Source: Camelus bactrianus (taxonomy: Eukaryota; Chordata; Mammalia; Artiodactyla; Camelidae). From it: a DNA stretch of 64,000 nt. Location: contig NC_133566.1 in assembly GCF_048773025.1 (NCBI RefSeq), forward strand, positions 4,067,501 through 4,131,500. Direction: 5' to 3'. The translations under genes and the position numbers were made by a program. This document shows positions 25,775 through 37,703 of this stretch, piece after piece. The notes beneath the pieces were generated by a model that saw only the letters and a program-made list of their open reading frames with translations, did no database searches and had not been told where the DNA came from. Numbering within the stretch: the stretch's first letter is position 1; every line of letters starts with the position of its first letter.

Positions 25775-26023
25775 CTAGGAAACAGACTGAGAAACCAGAG
25801 TAAATGTTTCTCCTGCCAACCGTTCCCTTTGTGCTAGATGAACGAACGTCTCTCCACATGCTCGGTTCTGAGAGAAAACTGTGTGTGGAAGCCGTCCTTC
25901 ACCTAGCTTGTTGGGAACACAAAGTTTCTCTTCAATTGCAAACTCCACTCCATACATATATATGGGGAGGTACTAGCTCCAACTCGGTTTTACAGTGAAA
26001 TCTGCAGGAACTTCAAACCGGCA

Positions 26024-26769
26024 CTAGGAAAGAGACTGAGAAACCACAGTAAAAGTTTCACCTGCAACCCGTTCCCTTTGTGATAGATGAACGAACGTCA
26101 CTGCACATGCTCAGTTCTGAGAGATAAGTGTGTGTGAAAGCCGTCCTTCACCTAGCTTGTTGGGAACACAAAGTTTCTCTTCAATTGCAATCTCCACTCC
26201 ATACATATATATGGGGAGGTACTAGCTCCATCTCGGTTTTACAGTGAAATCTGCAGGAACTTCAAACCCGCACTAGGAAACAGACTGAGAATCCAGAGTA
26301 ATAGTTTCTCCTGCAACACGTTCCCTTTGTGCTAGATGAACGAACGTCTCTCCATAAGCTTGGTTCTGAGAGATAATTGTGTGTGAAAGCCGTCCTTCAC
26401 ATAGCTTGTTGGGAACACAAAGTTTCTCTTCAGTTGTAAACTCCACTCCATACATATTATGGGGAGGTACTAGCTCCAACTCGGTTTTACAGTGAAATCT
26501 GCAGGAACTTCAAACCGGCACTAGGAAACAGACTGAGAAACCAGAGTAAAAGTTTCCCCTGCAACACGTTCCCTTTGTGCTAGATGAAAGAACGTCTCTC
26601 CACATGCTCGGTTCTGAGAGATAAGTGTGTGTGAAAGCTTTCCTTCATCTAGCTTGTTGGGAACACAAAGATTCTCTTCAGTTGCAAACTCTACTCCATA
26701 CATATCTATGAGGAGATACTAGCTCCATCTCGGTTTTACAGTGAAAAATGCAGGAACTTCAAACTGGCA
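26024..26769 (+). repeat. 3 monomers of a 995-bp tandem duplication, copy 2
   Basis: Partner of 25,029-25,774 at a 4-monomer shift. The CGTCACTGCACATG monomer also appears at about 37,034, 42,008 and 46,237, inside the young zone-4 units, so this block is a likely older relative of part of zone 4. Confidence 0.75.
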
Positions 26770-27765
26770 CTAGGAATCAGACTGAGAAATCAGAGTAAAA
26801 GTTTCTCCTGCAACACGTTCCCTTTGTGCTAGATGAACGAACGTCTCTCCATATGCTCGATTCTGAGAGATAAGTGTGTGTGAAAGCCGTAATTCACCTA
26901 GCTTGTTGGGAACACAAAGTTTCTCTTCAGTTGCAAACTCCAATCCATACATATATATGGGGAGGTACTAGCTCCAACTCGGTTTTACCGTGAAAACTGC
27001 AGGAACTTCAAACCGGCACTAGGAAACAGACTGAGAAACCAGAGTAAAAGTTTCTCCTGCAACCCGTTCAATTTGTGCTAGATGAAAGAACGTCTCTCCA
27101 CATGCTCAGTTCTGAGAGATAAGTGTGGGAGAAAGCCTCCCTTCACCTATCTTGTTGGGAACAGAAAGATTCTCTTCAGTTGCAAACTCCAATCCATACA
27201 TATATATGAGGAGGTACAAGCTCCAAATCGGTTTTACAGTGAAAACTGCAGGAACGTCAAAACGGCACTAGGAAACAGACTGAGAAACCAGAGTAAATGT
27301 TTCTCCTGCAACCCGTTCCCTTTGTGCTAGATGAACGAACGTCTCTCCACATGCTCAGTTCTGAGAGATAAGTGTGTGTGAAAGCCGTACTTCACTTAGC
27401 TTGTTGGGAACACAAAGTTTCTCTTCAGTTGCAAACTCCACTCCATACATATATATGGGGAGGTACTAGCTCCAACTCGGTTTTACAGTGAAATCTGCAG
27501 GAACTTCAAACCGGCACTAGGAAAGAGACTGAGAAACCAGAGTAAAAGTTTCTCCTGCAACTCGTTCCCTTTGTGCTAGATGAACGAACGACTCTCCACA
27601 TGCTCAGTTCTGAGAGATAAGTGTGGGTGAAAGCCTTCCTTCACCTATCTTGTTGGGAACACAAAGATTCTCTTCAGTTGCCAACTCCAATCCATACATA
27701 TATATGGGGAGGTACTAGCTCCAACTCGGTTTTACTGTGAAATCTGCAGGAAGTTCAAACCGGCA
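26770..27765 (+). repeat. Mixed satellite monomers
   Basis: Four monomers of different classes (TCCATATGCTCGATT; GTGTGGGAGAAAGCC; CGTACTTCACTTAGC; GGGTGAAAGCCTTCC) linking the 995-bp duplication to the 13-mer HOR. No gene. Confidence 0.65.
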
Positions 27766-30700
27766 CTAGGAATCAGACTGAGAAACCAGAGTAAAAGTTT
27801 CTCCTGCAACCCGTTCCCTTTGTGCTAGATGAACGAACGTCTCTCCACATGCTCGGTTCTGAGAGATAAGTGTGTGTGAAAGCCTTCTTTCTCCTAGCTT
27901 GTTGGGAACACAAAGTTTCTCTTTAGTTGCAAACTCCACTCCATACATATATATGGGGGGGTACTAGCTCCAACTCGGTTTTACAGTGAAAACTGCAGGA
28001 ACTTCAAACCGGCACTAGGAAACAGACTGAGAAACCAGAGTAAAAGTTTCTCCTTCAACCCGTTCCCTTTGTGCTAGATGAAAGAACGTCTCTCCACATG
28101 CTCGGTTCTGAGAGATAAGTGTGTGTGAAAGCCGTCCTTCACCTTGCTTGTAGGGAACACAAAGTTTCTCTTCAGTTGTAAACTCCACTCCATACATATT
28201 GTGGGGAGGTACTAGCTCCAACTCGGTTTTACAGTGATAAATGCAGGAACTTCAAACCGGCACTAGGAAACAGACTGAGAAACCAGAGTAAAAGTTTCTC
28301 CTGCAACCCGTTCCCTTTGTGCTAGATGAAAGAACGTCTCTCCATATGCTCGGTTCTGAGAGATATGTGTGTGTGAAAGCCGTAATTCACCTAGCTTGTT
28401 GGGAACACAAAGTTTCTCTTCAGTTGCAAACTCCACTCCATTCATATATATGGGGAGATACTAGCTCCAACTCGGTTTTACAGTGAAAACTGCAGGAACT
28501 TCAAACCGGCACTAGGAAACAGACTGAGAAACCAGAGTAAAAGTTTCTCCTGCAACCCGTTCAATTTGTGCTAGATGAACGAACGTCTCTCCACATGCTC
28601 AGTTCTGAGAGATATGTGTGTGTGAAAGCCGTACTTCACCTAGCTTGTTGGGAACACAAATATTCTCTTCAGTTGCAAACTCCACTCCATACATATCTAT
28701 GAGGAGGTACTACTCCAACTCGGTTTTACAGTGAAATCTGCAGGAACTTCAAACCGGCACTAGGAAACAGACTGAGAAACCAGAGTATAAGTTTCTCCTG
28801 CAACCCGTTCCCTTTGTGCTAGATGAAAGAACGTCTCTCCACATGCTCGGTTCTGAGAGATAAGTGTGTGTGAAAGCCTTCCTTCACCTAGCTTGTTGGG
28901 AACACAAATATTCTCTTCAGTTGCAAACTCTACTCCATACATATCTACGAGGAGGTACTAGCTCCAACTCGGTTTTACAGTGAAAACTGCAGGAACTTCA
29001 AACTGGCACTAGGAATCAGACTGAGAAATCAGAGTAAAAGATTCTCCTGCAACACGTTCCCTTTGTGCTAGATGAACGAACGTCTCTCCATATGCTCGAT
29101 TCTGAGAGATAAGTGTGTGTGAAAGCCGTCCTTCACCTAGCTTGTTGGGAACACATAGTTTCTCTTCAATTGCAAACTCCAATCCATACATATTTATGGG
29201 GAGGTACTAGCTCCAACTCGGTTTTACAGTGAAATCTGCAGGAACTTCAAACCGGCACTAGGAAAGAGACTGAGAAACCAGAGTAAAAGTTTCTCCTGCA
29301 ACTCGTTCCCTTTGTGCTAGATGAACGAACGTCTCTCCACATGCTCAGTTCTGAGAGATAAGTGTGGGTGAAAGCCTTTCTTCACGTATCTTGTTGGGAA
29401 CACAAAGATTCTCTTCAGTTGCCAACTCCACTCCATACATATATATGGGGAGGTACTAGCGCCAACTCGGTTTTACAGTGAAATCTGCAGGAACTTCAAA
29501 CCCGCACTAGGAAACAGACTGAGAAACCAGAGTAATAGTTTCTCCTGCAACACGTTCCCTTTGTGCTAGATGAACGAACGTCTCTCCATAAGCTCGGTTC
29601 TGAGAGATAAGTGTGTGTGAAACCGTCCTTCCCATAGCTTGTTGGGAACACAAAGTTTCTCTTCAGTTGTAAACTCCACTCCATACATATTATGGGGAGG
29701 TACTAGCTCCAACTCGGTTTTACAGTGAAATCTGCAGGAACTTCAAACCGGCACTAGGAAACAGACTGAGAAACCAGAGTATCAGTTTCTCCTGCAACCC
29801 GTTCCCTTTGTGCTAGATGAAAGAACGTCTCTCCACATGCTCGGTTCTGAGAGATAAGTGTGTGTGAAAGCCTTCCTCATCTAGCTTGTTGGGAACACAA
29901 AGATTCTCTTCAGTTGCAAACTCTACTCCATACATATCTATGAGGAGGTACTAACTCCAACTCGGTTTTACAGTGAAAACTGCAGGAACTTCAAACCGGC
30001 ACTAGGAATCAGACCGAGAAATCAGAGTAAAAGTTTATCCTGCAACACGTTCCCTTTGTGCTCGATGAACGAACGTCTCTCCATATGCTCGATTCTGAGA
30101 GATAAGTGTGTGTTAAAGCCGTAATTCACCTAGCTTGTTGGGAAAACAAAGTTTCTCTTCAGTTGTAAACTCCACTCCATACATATTATGGGGAGGTACT
30201 AGATCCAACTCGGTTTTACAGTGAAATCTGCAGGAACTTCAAACCGGCACTAGGAAACAGACTGAGAAACCAGAGTATCAATTTCTCCTGCAACCCGTTC
30301 CCTTTGTGCTAGATGAAAGAACGTCTCTCCACATGCTCGGTTCTGAGAGATAAGTGTGTGTGAAAGCCTTCCTCATCTAGCTTGTTGGGAACACAAAGAT
30401 TCTCTTCAGTTGCAAACTCTACTCCATACATATCTATGAGGAGGTACTAACTCCAACTCGGTTTTACAGTGAAAACTGCAGGAACTTCAAACCGGCACTA
30501 GGAATCAGACCGAGAAATCAGAGTAAAAGTTTCTCCTGCAACACGTTCCCTTTGTGCTAGATGAACGAACGTCTCTCCATATGCTCGATTCTGAGAGATA
30601 AGTGTGTGTGAAGCCGTAATTCACCTAGCTTGTTGGGAAAACAAAGTTTCTCTTCAGTTGCAAACTCCACTCCATACATATATATGGGGAGGTACTAGCT

Positions 30701-30994
30701 CCAACTCGGTTTTACAGTGAAAACTGCAGGAACTTCAAACCGGCACAAGGAAACAGACTGAGAAACCAGAGTAAAAGTTTCTCCTGCAACCCGTTCAATT
30801 TGTGCTAGATGAACGAACGTCTATCCACATGCTCATTTCTGAGAGATAAGTGTGTGTGAAAGTCGTCTTTCACCTAGCTTGTTGGGAACACAAAGTTTCT
30901 CTTCAGTTGCAAACTCCACTCCACACATATATAAGGGGAGGTACTAGCTCCAACTCGGTTTTACAGTGAAATCTGCAGGAACTTCAAACCGGCA
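27766..30994 (+). repeat. Zone-3 HOR unit 1, 13 monomers (3,229 bp)
   Basis: It starts with a CCTTCTTTCTCCTAG monomer, followed by one with CACCTTGCTTGTAGGG and CATATTGTGGGG, and one with CCATTCATATATATGG. The same start recurs at 30,995 and 32,488. Rare marks later in the unit (GTACTAGCGCCAACTCGG, GAAACCGTCCTTCCCATAG, CTTCCTCATCTAGC, GACCGAGAAATCAG) recur in the third unit. It contains an internal two-monomer duplication. Confidence 0.85.
29691..30682 (+). repeat. Dimer duplication inside zone-3 unit 1
   Basis: Two monomers (about 496 bp) starting at the TATGGGGAGG after CATAT are repeated at once from 30,187. Each copy carries AGTATCA, CTTCCTCATCTAGC and GACCGAGAAATCAG. The related unit at 32,488 has a single copy (CTTCCTCATCTAGC near 34,594), so shifts between the units drop from about 4,723 to 4,228 bp across it. 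Confidence 0.85.
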
Positions 30995-32487
30995 CTAGGA
31001 ATGAGACTGAGAAACCAGAGTAAAAGTTTCTCCTGCAACCCGTTCCCTTTGTGCTAGATGAACGAACGTCTCTCCACATGCTCGGTTCTGAGAGATAAGT
31101 GTGTGTGAAAGCCTTCTTTCTCCTAGCTTGTTGGGAACACAAAGTTTCTCTTTAGTTGCAAACTCCACTCCATACATATATATGGGGAGGTACTAGCTCC
31201 AACTCGGTTTTACAGTGAAAACTGCAGGAACTTCAAACCGGCACTAGGAAACAGACTGAGAAACCAGAGTAAAAGTTTCTCCTTCAACCCGTTCCCTTTG
31301 TGCTAGATGAAAGAACGTCTCTCCACATGCTCGGTTCTGAGAGATAAGTGTGTGTGAAAGCCGTCCTTCACCTTGCTTGTAGGGAACACAAAGTTTCTCT
31401 TCAGTTGTAAACTCCACTCCATACATATTGTGGGGAGGTACTAGCTCCAACTCGGTTTTACAGTGATAAATGCAGGAACTTCAAACCGGCACTAGGAAAC
31501 AGACTGAGAAACCAGAGTAAAAGTTTCTCCTGCAACCCGTTCCCTTTGTGCTAGATGAAAGAACGTCTCTCCATATGCTCGGTTCTGAGAGATATGTGTG
31601 TGTGAAAGCCGTAATTCACCTAGCTTGTTGGGAACACAAAGTTTCTCTTCAGTTGCAAACTCCACTCCATTCATATATATGGGGAGATACTAGCTCCAAC
31701 TCGGTTTTACAGTGAAAACTGCAGGAACTTCAAACCGGCACTAGGAAACAGACTGAGAAACCAGAGTATAAGTTTCTCCTGCAAACCGTTCCCTTTGTGC
31801 TAGATGAAAGAACGTCTCTCCACATGCTCGGTTCTGAGAGATAAGTGTGTGTGAAAGCCTTCCTTCACCTAGCTTGTTGGGAACACAAATATTCTCTTCA
31901 GTTGCAAACTCTACTCCATAGATATCTATGAGGAGGTACTAGCTCCAACTCGGTTTTACAGTGAAAACTGCAGGAACTTCAAACTGGCACTAGGAATCAG
32001 ACTGAGAAATCAGAGTAAAAGTTTCTCCTGCAACACGTTCCCTTTGTGCTAGATGAACGAACGTCTCTCCATATGCTCGATTCTGAGAGATAAGTGTGTG
32101 TGAAAGCCGTCCTTCACCTAGCTTGTTGGGAACACATAGTTTCTCTTCAATTGCAAACTCCAATCCATACATATTTATGGGGAGGTACTAGCTCCAACTC
32201 GGTTTTACAGTGAAATCTGCAGGAACTTCAAACCGGCACTAGGAAAGAGACTGAGAAACCAGAGTAAAAGTTTCTCCTGCAACTCGTTCCCTTTGTGCTA
32301 GATGAACGAACGTCTCTCCACATGCTCAGTTCTGAGAGATAAGTGTGGGTGAAAGCCTTTCTTCACGTATCTTGTTGGGAACACAAAGATTCTCTTCAGT
32401 TGCCAACTCCACTCCATACATATATATGGGGAGGTACTAGCGCCAACTCGGTTTTACAGTGAAATCTGCAGGAACTTCAAACCCGCA
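30995..32487 (+). repeat. Zone-3 HOR unit 2, 6 monomers (1,493 bp)
   Basis: It has the same beginning as unit 1 but lacks one monomer of that order: the one at 28,512-28,759, marked CCCGTTCAATTTGTGC and CGTACTTCACC. It ends after the CGTATCTTG/GTACTAGCGCC monomer, where unit 3 starts directly. It is the most shortened version of the zone-3 unit. Confidence 0.85.
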
Positions 32488-35128
32488 CTAGGAAACAGAC
32501 TGAGAAACCAGAGTAATAGTTTCTCCTGCAACCCGTTCCCTTTGTGCTAGATGAACGAACGTCTCTCCACATGCTCGGTTCTGAGAGATAAGTGTGTGTG
32601 AAAGCCTTCTTTCTCCTAGCTTGTTGGGAACACAAAGTTTCTCTTTAGTTGCAAACTCCACTCCATACATATATATGGGGAGGTACTAGCTCCAACTCGG
32701 TTTTACAGTGAAAACTGCAGGAACTTCAAACCGGCACTAGGAAACAGACTGAGAAACCAGAGTAAAAGTTTCTCCTTCAACCCGTTCCCTTTGTGCTAGA
32801 TGAAAGAACGTCTCTCCACATGCTCGGTTCTGAGAGATAAGTGTGTGTGAAAGCCGTCCTTCACCTTGCTTGTAGGGAACACAAAGTTTCTCTTCAGTTG
32901 TAAACTCCACTCCATACATATTGTGGGGAGGTACTAGCTCCAACTCGGTTTTACAGTGATAAATGCAGGAACTTCAAACCGGCACTAGGAAACAGACTGA
33001 GAAACCAGAGTAAAAGTTTCTCCTGCAACCCGTTCCCTTTGTGCTAGATGAAAGAACGTCTCTCCATATGCTCGGTTCTGAGAGATATGTGTGTGTGAAA
33101 GCCGTAATTCACCTAGCTTGTTGGGAACACAAAGTTTCTCTTCAGTTGCAAACTCCACTCCACTCATATATATGGGGAGATACTAGCTCCAACTCGGTTT
33201 TACAGTGAAAACTGCAGGAACTTCAAACCGGCACTAGGAAACAGACTGAGAAACCAGAGTAAAAGTTTCTCCTGCAACCCGTTCAATTTGTGCTAGATGA
33301 ACGAACGTCTCTCCACATGCTCAGTTCTGAGAGATATGTGTGTGTGAAAGCCGTACTTCACCTAGCTTGTAGGGAACACAAAGTTTCTTTTTAGTTGCAA
33401 ACTCCACTCCATACATATCTATGAGGAGGTACTAGCTCCAACTCGGTTTTACAGTGAAATCTGCAGGAACTTCAAACCGGCAATAGGAAACAGACTGAGA
33501 AACCAGAGTATAAGTTTCTCCTGCAACCCGTTGCCTTTGTGCTAGATGAAAGAACGTCTCTCCACATGCTCGGTTCTGAGAGATAAGTGTGTGTGAAAGC
33601 CTTCCTTCACCTAGCTTGTTGGGAACACAAATATTCTCTTCAGTTGCAAACTCTACTCCATACATATCTATGAGGAGGTACTAGCTCCAACTCGGTTTTA
33701 CAGTGAAAACTGCAGGAACTTCAAACTGGCACTAGGAATCAGACTGAGAAATCAGAGTAAAAGTTTCTCCTGCAACACGTTCCCTTTGTGCTAGATGAAC
33801 GAACGTCTCTCCATATGCTCGATTCTGAGAGATAAGTGTGTGTGAAAGCCGTCCTTCACCTAGCTTGTTGGGAACACATAGTTTCTCTTCAATTGCAAAC
33901 TCCAATCCATACATATTTATGGGGAGGTACTAGCTCCAACTCGGTTTTACAGTGAAATCTGCAGGAACTTCAAACCGGCACTAGGAAAGAGACTGAGAAA
34001 CCAGAGTAAAAGTTTCTCCTGCAACTCGTTCCCTTTGTGCTAGATGAACGAACGTCTCTCCACATGCTCAGTTCTGAGAGATAAGTGTGGGTGAAAGCCT
34101 TTCTTCACGTATCTTGTTGGGAACACAAAGATTCTCTTCAGTTGCCAACTCCACTCCATACATATATATGGGGAGGTACTAGCGCCAACTCGGTTTTACA
34201 GTGAAATCTGCAGGAACTTCAAACCCGCACTAGGAAACAGACTGAGAAACCAGAGTAATAGTTTCTCCTGCAACACGTTCCCTTTGTGCTAGATGAACGA
34301 ACGTCTCTCCATAAGCTCGGTTCTGAGAGATAAGTGTGTGTGAAACCGTCCTTCCCATAGCTTGTTGGGAACACAAAGTTTCTCTTCAGTTGTAAACTCC
34401 ACTCCATACATATTATGGGGAGGTACTAGCTCCAACTCGGTTTTACAGTGAAATCTGCAGGAACTTCAAACCGGCACTAGGAAACAGACTGAGAAACCAG
34501 AGTATCAGTTTCTCCTGCAACCCGTTCCCTTTGTGCTAGATGAAAGAACGTCTCTCCACATGCTCGGTTCTGAGAGATAAGTGTGTGTGAAAGCCTTCCT
34601 CATCTAGCTTGTTGGGAACACAAAGATTCTCTTCAGTTGCAAACTCTACTCCATACATATCTATGAGGAGGTACTAACTCCAACTCGGTTTTACAGTGAA
34701 AACTGCAGGAACTTCAAACCGGCACTAGGAATCAGACCGAGAAATCAGAGTAAAAGTTTCTCCTGCAACACGTTCCCTTTGTGCTAGATGAACGAACGTC
34801 TCTGCATATGCTCGATTCTGAGAGATAAGTGTGTGTGAAAGCCGTAATTCACCTAGCTTGTTGGGAAAACAAAGTTTCTCTTCAGTTGCAAACTCCACTC
34901 CATACATATATATGGGGAGGTACAAGCTCCAACTCGGTTTTACAGTGAAAACTGCAGGAACTTCAAACCGGCACAAGGAAACAGACTGAGAAACCAGAGT
35001 AAAAGTTTCTCCTGCAACCCGTTCAATTTGTGCTAGATGAACGAACGTCTATCCACATGCTCATTTCTGAGAGATAAGTGTGTGTGAAAGCCGTCCTTCA
35101 CCTAGCTTGTTGGGAACACAAAGTTTCT
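32488..35128 (+). repeat. Zone-3 HOR unit 3, about 10.6 monomers
   Basis: It matches unit 1 from its start through GTCTATCCACATGCTCATTT near 35,050, without the dimer duplication. Near 35,128 it passes into the zone-4 type (TTTCTTTTTAGTTG) where unit 1 instead has TTTCTCTTCAGTTG. Confidence 0.85.
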
Positions 35129-36269
35129 TTTTAGTTGCAAACTCCACTCCATACATATATATGGGGATGTTCTAGCTCCAACTCGGTTTTATAGTGAAAA
35201 CTGCAGGAACTTCAAACCGGCACTAGGAAACAGACTGAGAAACCAGAGTAAATGTTTCTCCTGCAACCCATTCCCTTTGTGCTAGATGAACGAACGTCTC
35301 TCCACATGCTCAGTTCTGAGAGATAAGTGTGTGTGAAAGCCGTACTTCACTTAGCTTGTTGGGAACACAAAGTTTCTCTTCAGTTGCAAACACCACTCCA
35401 TACATATATATGGGGTGGTACTAGCTCCAACTCGGTTTTACAGTGAAATCTGCAGGAACTTCAAAACGGCACTAGGAAAGAGCCTGAGAAACCAGAGTAA
35501 AAGTTTCTCCTGCAACTCGTTCCCTTTGTGCTAGATGAACGAACGTCTCTCCACATGCTCAGTTCTGAGAGATATGTGTGGGTGAAAGCCTTCCTTCAAC
35601 TATCTTGTTGGGAACACAAAGAATCTCTTCAGTTGCCAACTCCAATCCATACATATATATGGGGAGGTACTAGCTCCAACTCGGTTTTACTGTGAAATCT
35701 GCAGGAACTTCAAACCGGCACTAGGAATCAGACTGAGAAACCAGAGTAAAAGTTTCCCCTGCAACACGTTCCTTTGTGCTAGATGAACGAACGTCTCTCC
35801 ATATGCTCGGTTCTGAGAGATAAGTGTGTGTGAAAGCCGTCCTTCACATAGCTTGTTGGGAACACAAAGTTTCTCTTCAGTTGTAAACTCCACTCCATAC
35901 ATATTATGGGGAGGTACTAGCTCCAACTCGGTTTTACAGTGAAATCTGCAGGAACTTCAAAACGGCACTAGGAAACAGACTGAGAATCCAGAGTATAAGT
36001 TTCTCCTGCAACCCGTTCCCTTTGTGCTAGATGAAAAACGTCTCTCCACATGCTCGGTTCTGAGAGATAAGTGTGTGTGAAAGCCTTCCTTCACCTAGCT
36101 TGTTGGGAACACAAAGATTCTCTTCAGTTGCAAACTCTACTCCATACATATCTATGAGGAGGTACTAGCTCCAACTTGGTTTTACAGTGAAAACTGCAGA
36201 AACTTCAAAATGGCACTAGGAATCACACTGAGAAATCAGAGTAAAGTTTCTCCTGCAACACGTTCCCTT
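35129..36269 (+). repeat. Older relative of the zone-4 7-mer
   Basis: It carries the same series as 37,704-39,000 (TTTCTTTTTAGTTG, GGATGTTCTAG, GTTTTATAGTG, AAAGAATCTCTTC, GATGAAAAACG), but diverged and one monomer shorter. The GGGAACAGAAAG/GTACATGCTCC monomer is missing, so shifts are 2,730 bp before it and 2,979 bp after. It is a candidate progenitor or sister of the amplified unit. Confidence 0.75.
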
Positions 36270-37703
36270 TGTGCTAGATGAACGAACGTCTCTCCACATG
36301 CTCAGTTCTGAGAGATAAGTGTGGGTGAAAGCCTCCCTTCACCTATCTTGTTGGGAACACAAAGATTCTCTTCAGTTGCAAACTCTACTCCATACATATC
36401 TATGAGGAGTACTAGCTCCAACTCGGTTTTACAGTGAAAACTGCAGGAACTTCAAACTGGCACTAGGAATCAGAGTGAGAAATCAGAGTAAAAGTTTCTC
36501 CTGCAACACTTTCCCTTTGTGGTAGATGAACGAACGTCTCTCCATATGCTCGATTCTGAGAGATAACTGTGTGTGAAAGCCGTCCTTCACCTAGCTTGTT
36601 GGGAACACATAGTTTCTCTTCAATTGCAAACTCCAATCAATACATATATATGGGGAGGTACTAGCTCCAACTCGGTTTTACAGTGAAATCTGCAGGAACT
36701 TCAAACCGGCACTAGGAAAGAGACTGAGAAACCAGAGTAAAAGTTTCTCCTGCAACTCGTTCCCTTTGTGCTAGATGAACGAACGTCTCTCCACATGCTC
36801 AGTTCTGAGAGATAAGTGTGGGTGAAAGCCTTTCTTCACGTATCTTGTTGGGAACACAAAGATTCTCTTCAGTTGCCAACTCCAATCCATACATATATAT
36901 GAGGAGGTACTAGCTCCACCTCGGTTTTACAGTGAAAGCTGCAGGAACTTCAAACCGGCACTAGTAAACAGACTGAGAAACCACAGTAAAAGTTTCACCT
37001 GCAACCCGTTCCCTTTGTGCTAGATGAACGAACGTCACTGCACATGCTCAGTTCTGAGAGATAAGTGTGTGTGAAAGCCGTCCTTCACCTAGCTTGTTGG
37101 GAACACAAAGTTTCTCTTCAATTGCAAACTCCACTCCATACATATATATGGGGAGGTACTAGCTCCAACTCGGTTTTACAGTGAAATCTGCAGGAACTTC
37201 AAACCCGCACTAGGAAACAGACTGAGAAACCAGAGTAATAGTTTCTCCTGCAACACGTTCCCTTTGTGCTAGATGAACGAACGTCTCTCCATAAGCTCGG
37301 TTCTGAGAGATAAGTGTGTGAAACCGTCCTTCACATAGCTTGTTGGGAACACAAAGTTTCTCTTTAGTTGTAAACTCCACTCCATACATATTATGGGGAG
37401 GTACTAGCTCCAACTCGGTTTTACAGTGAAATCTGCAGGAACTTCATACCGGCACTAGGAAACAGACTGAGAAACCAGAGTATCAGTTTCTCCTGCAACC
37501 CGTTCCCTTTGTGCTAGATGAAAGAACGTCTCTCCACATGCTCGGTTCTGAGAGATAAGTGTGTGTGAAAGCCTTCCTTCATCTAGCTTGTTGGGAACAC
37601 AAAGATTCTCTTCAGTTGCAAACTCTACTCCATACATATCTATGAGGAGGTACTAGCTCCAACTCGCTTTTACAGTGAAAACTGCAGGATCTTCAAACTG
37701 GCA

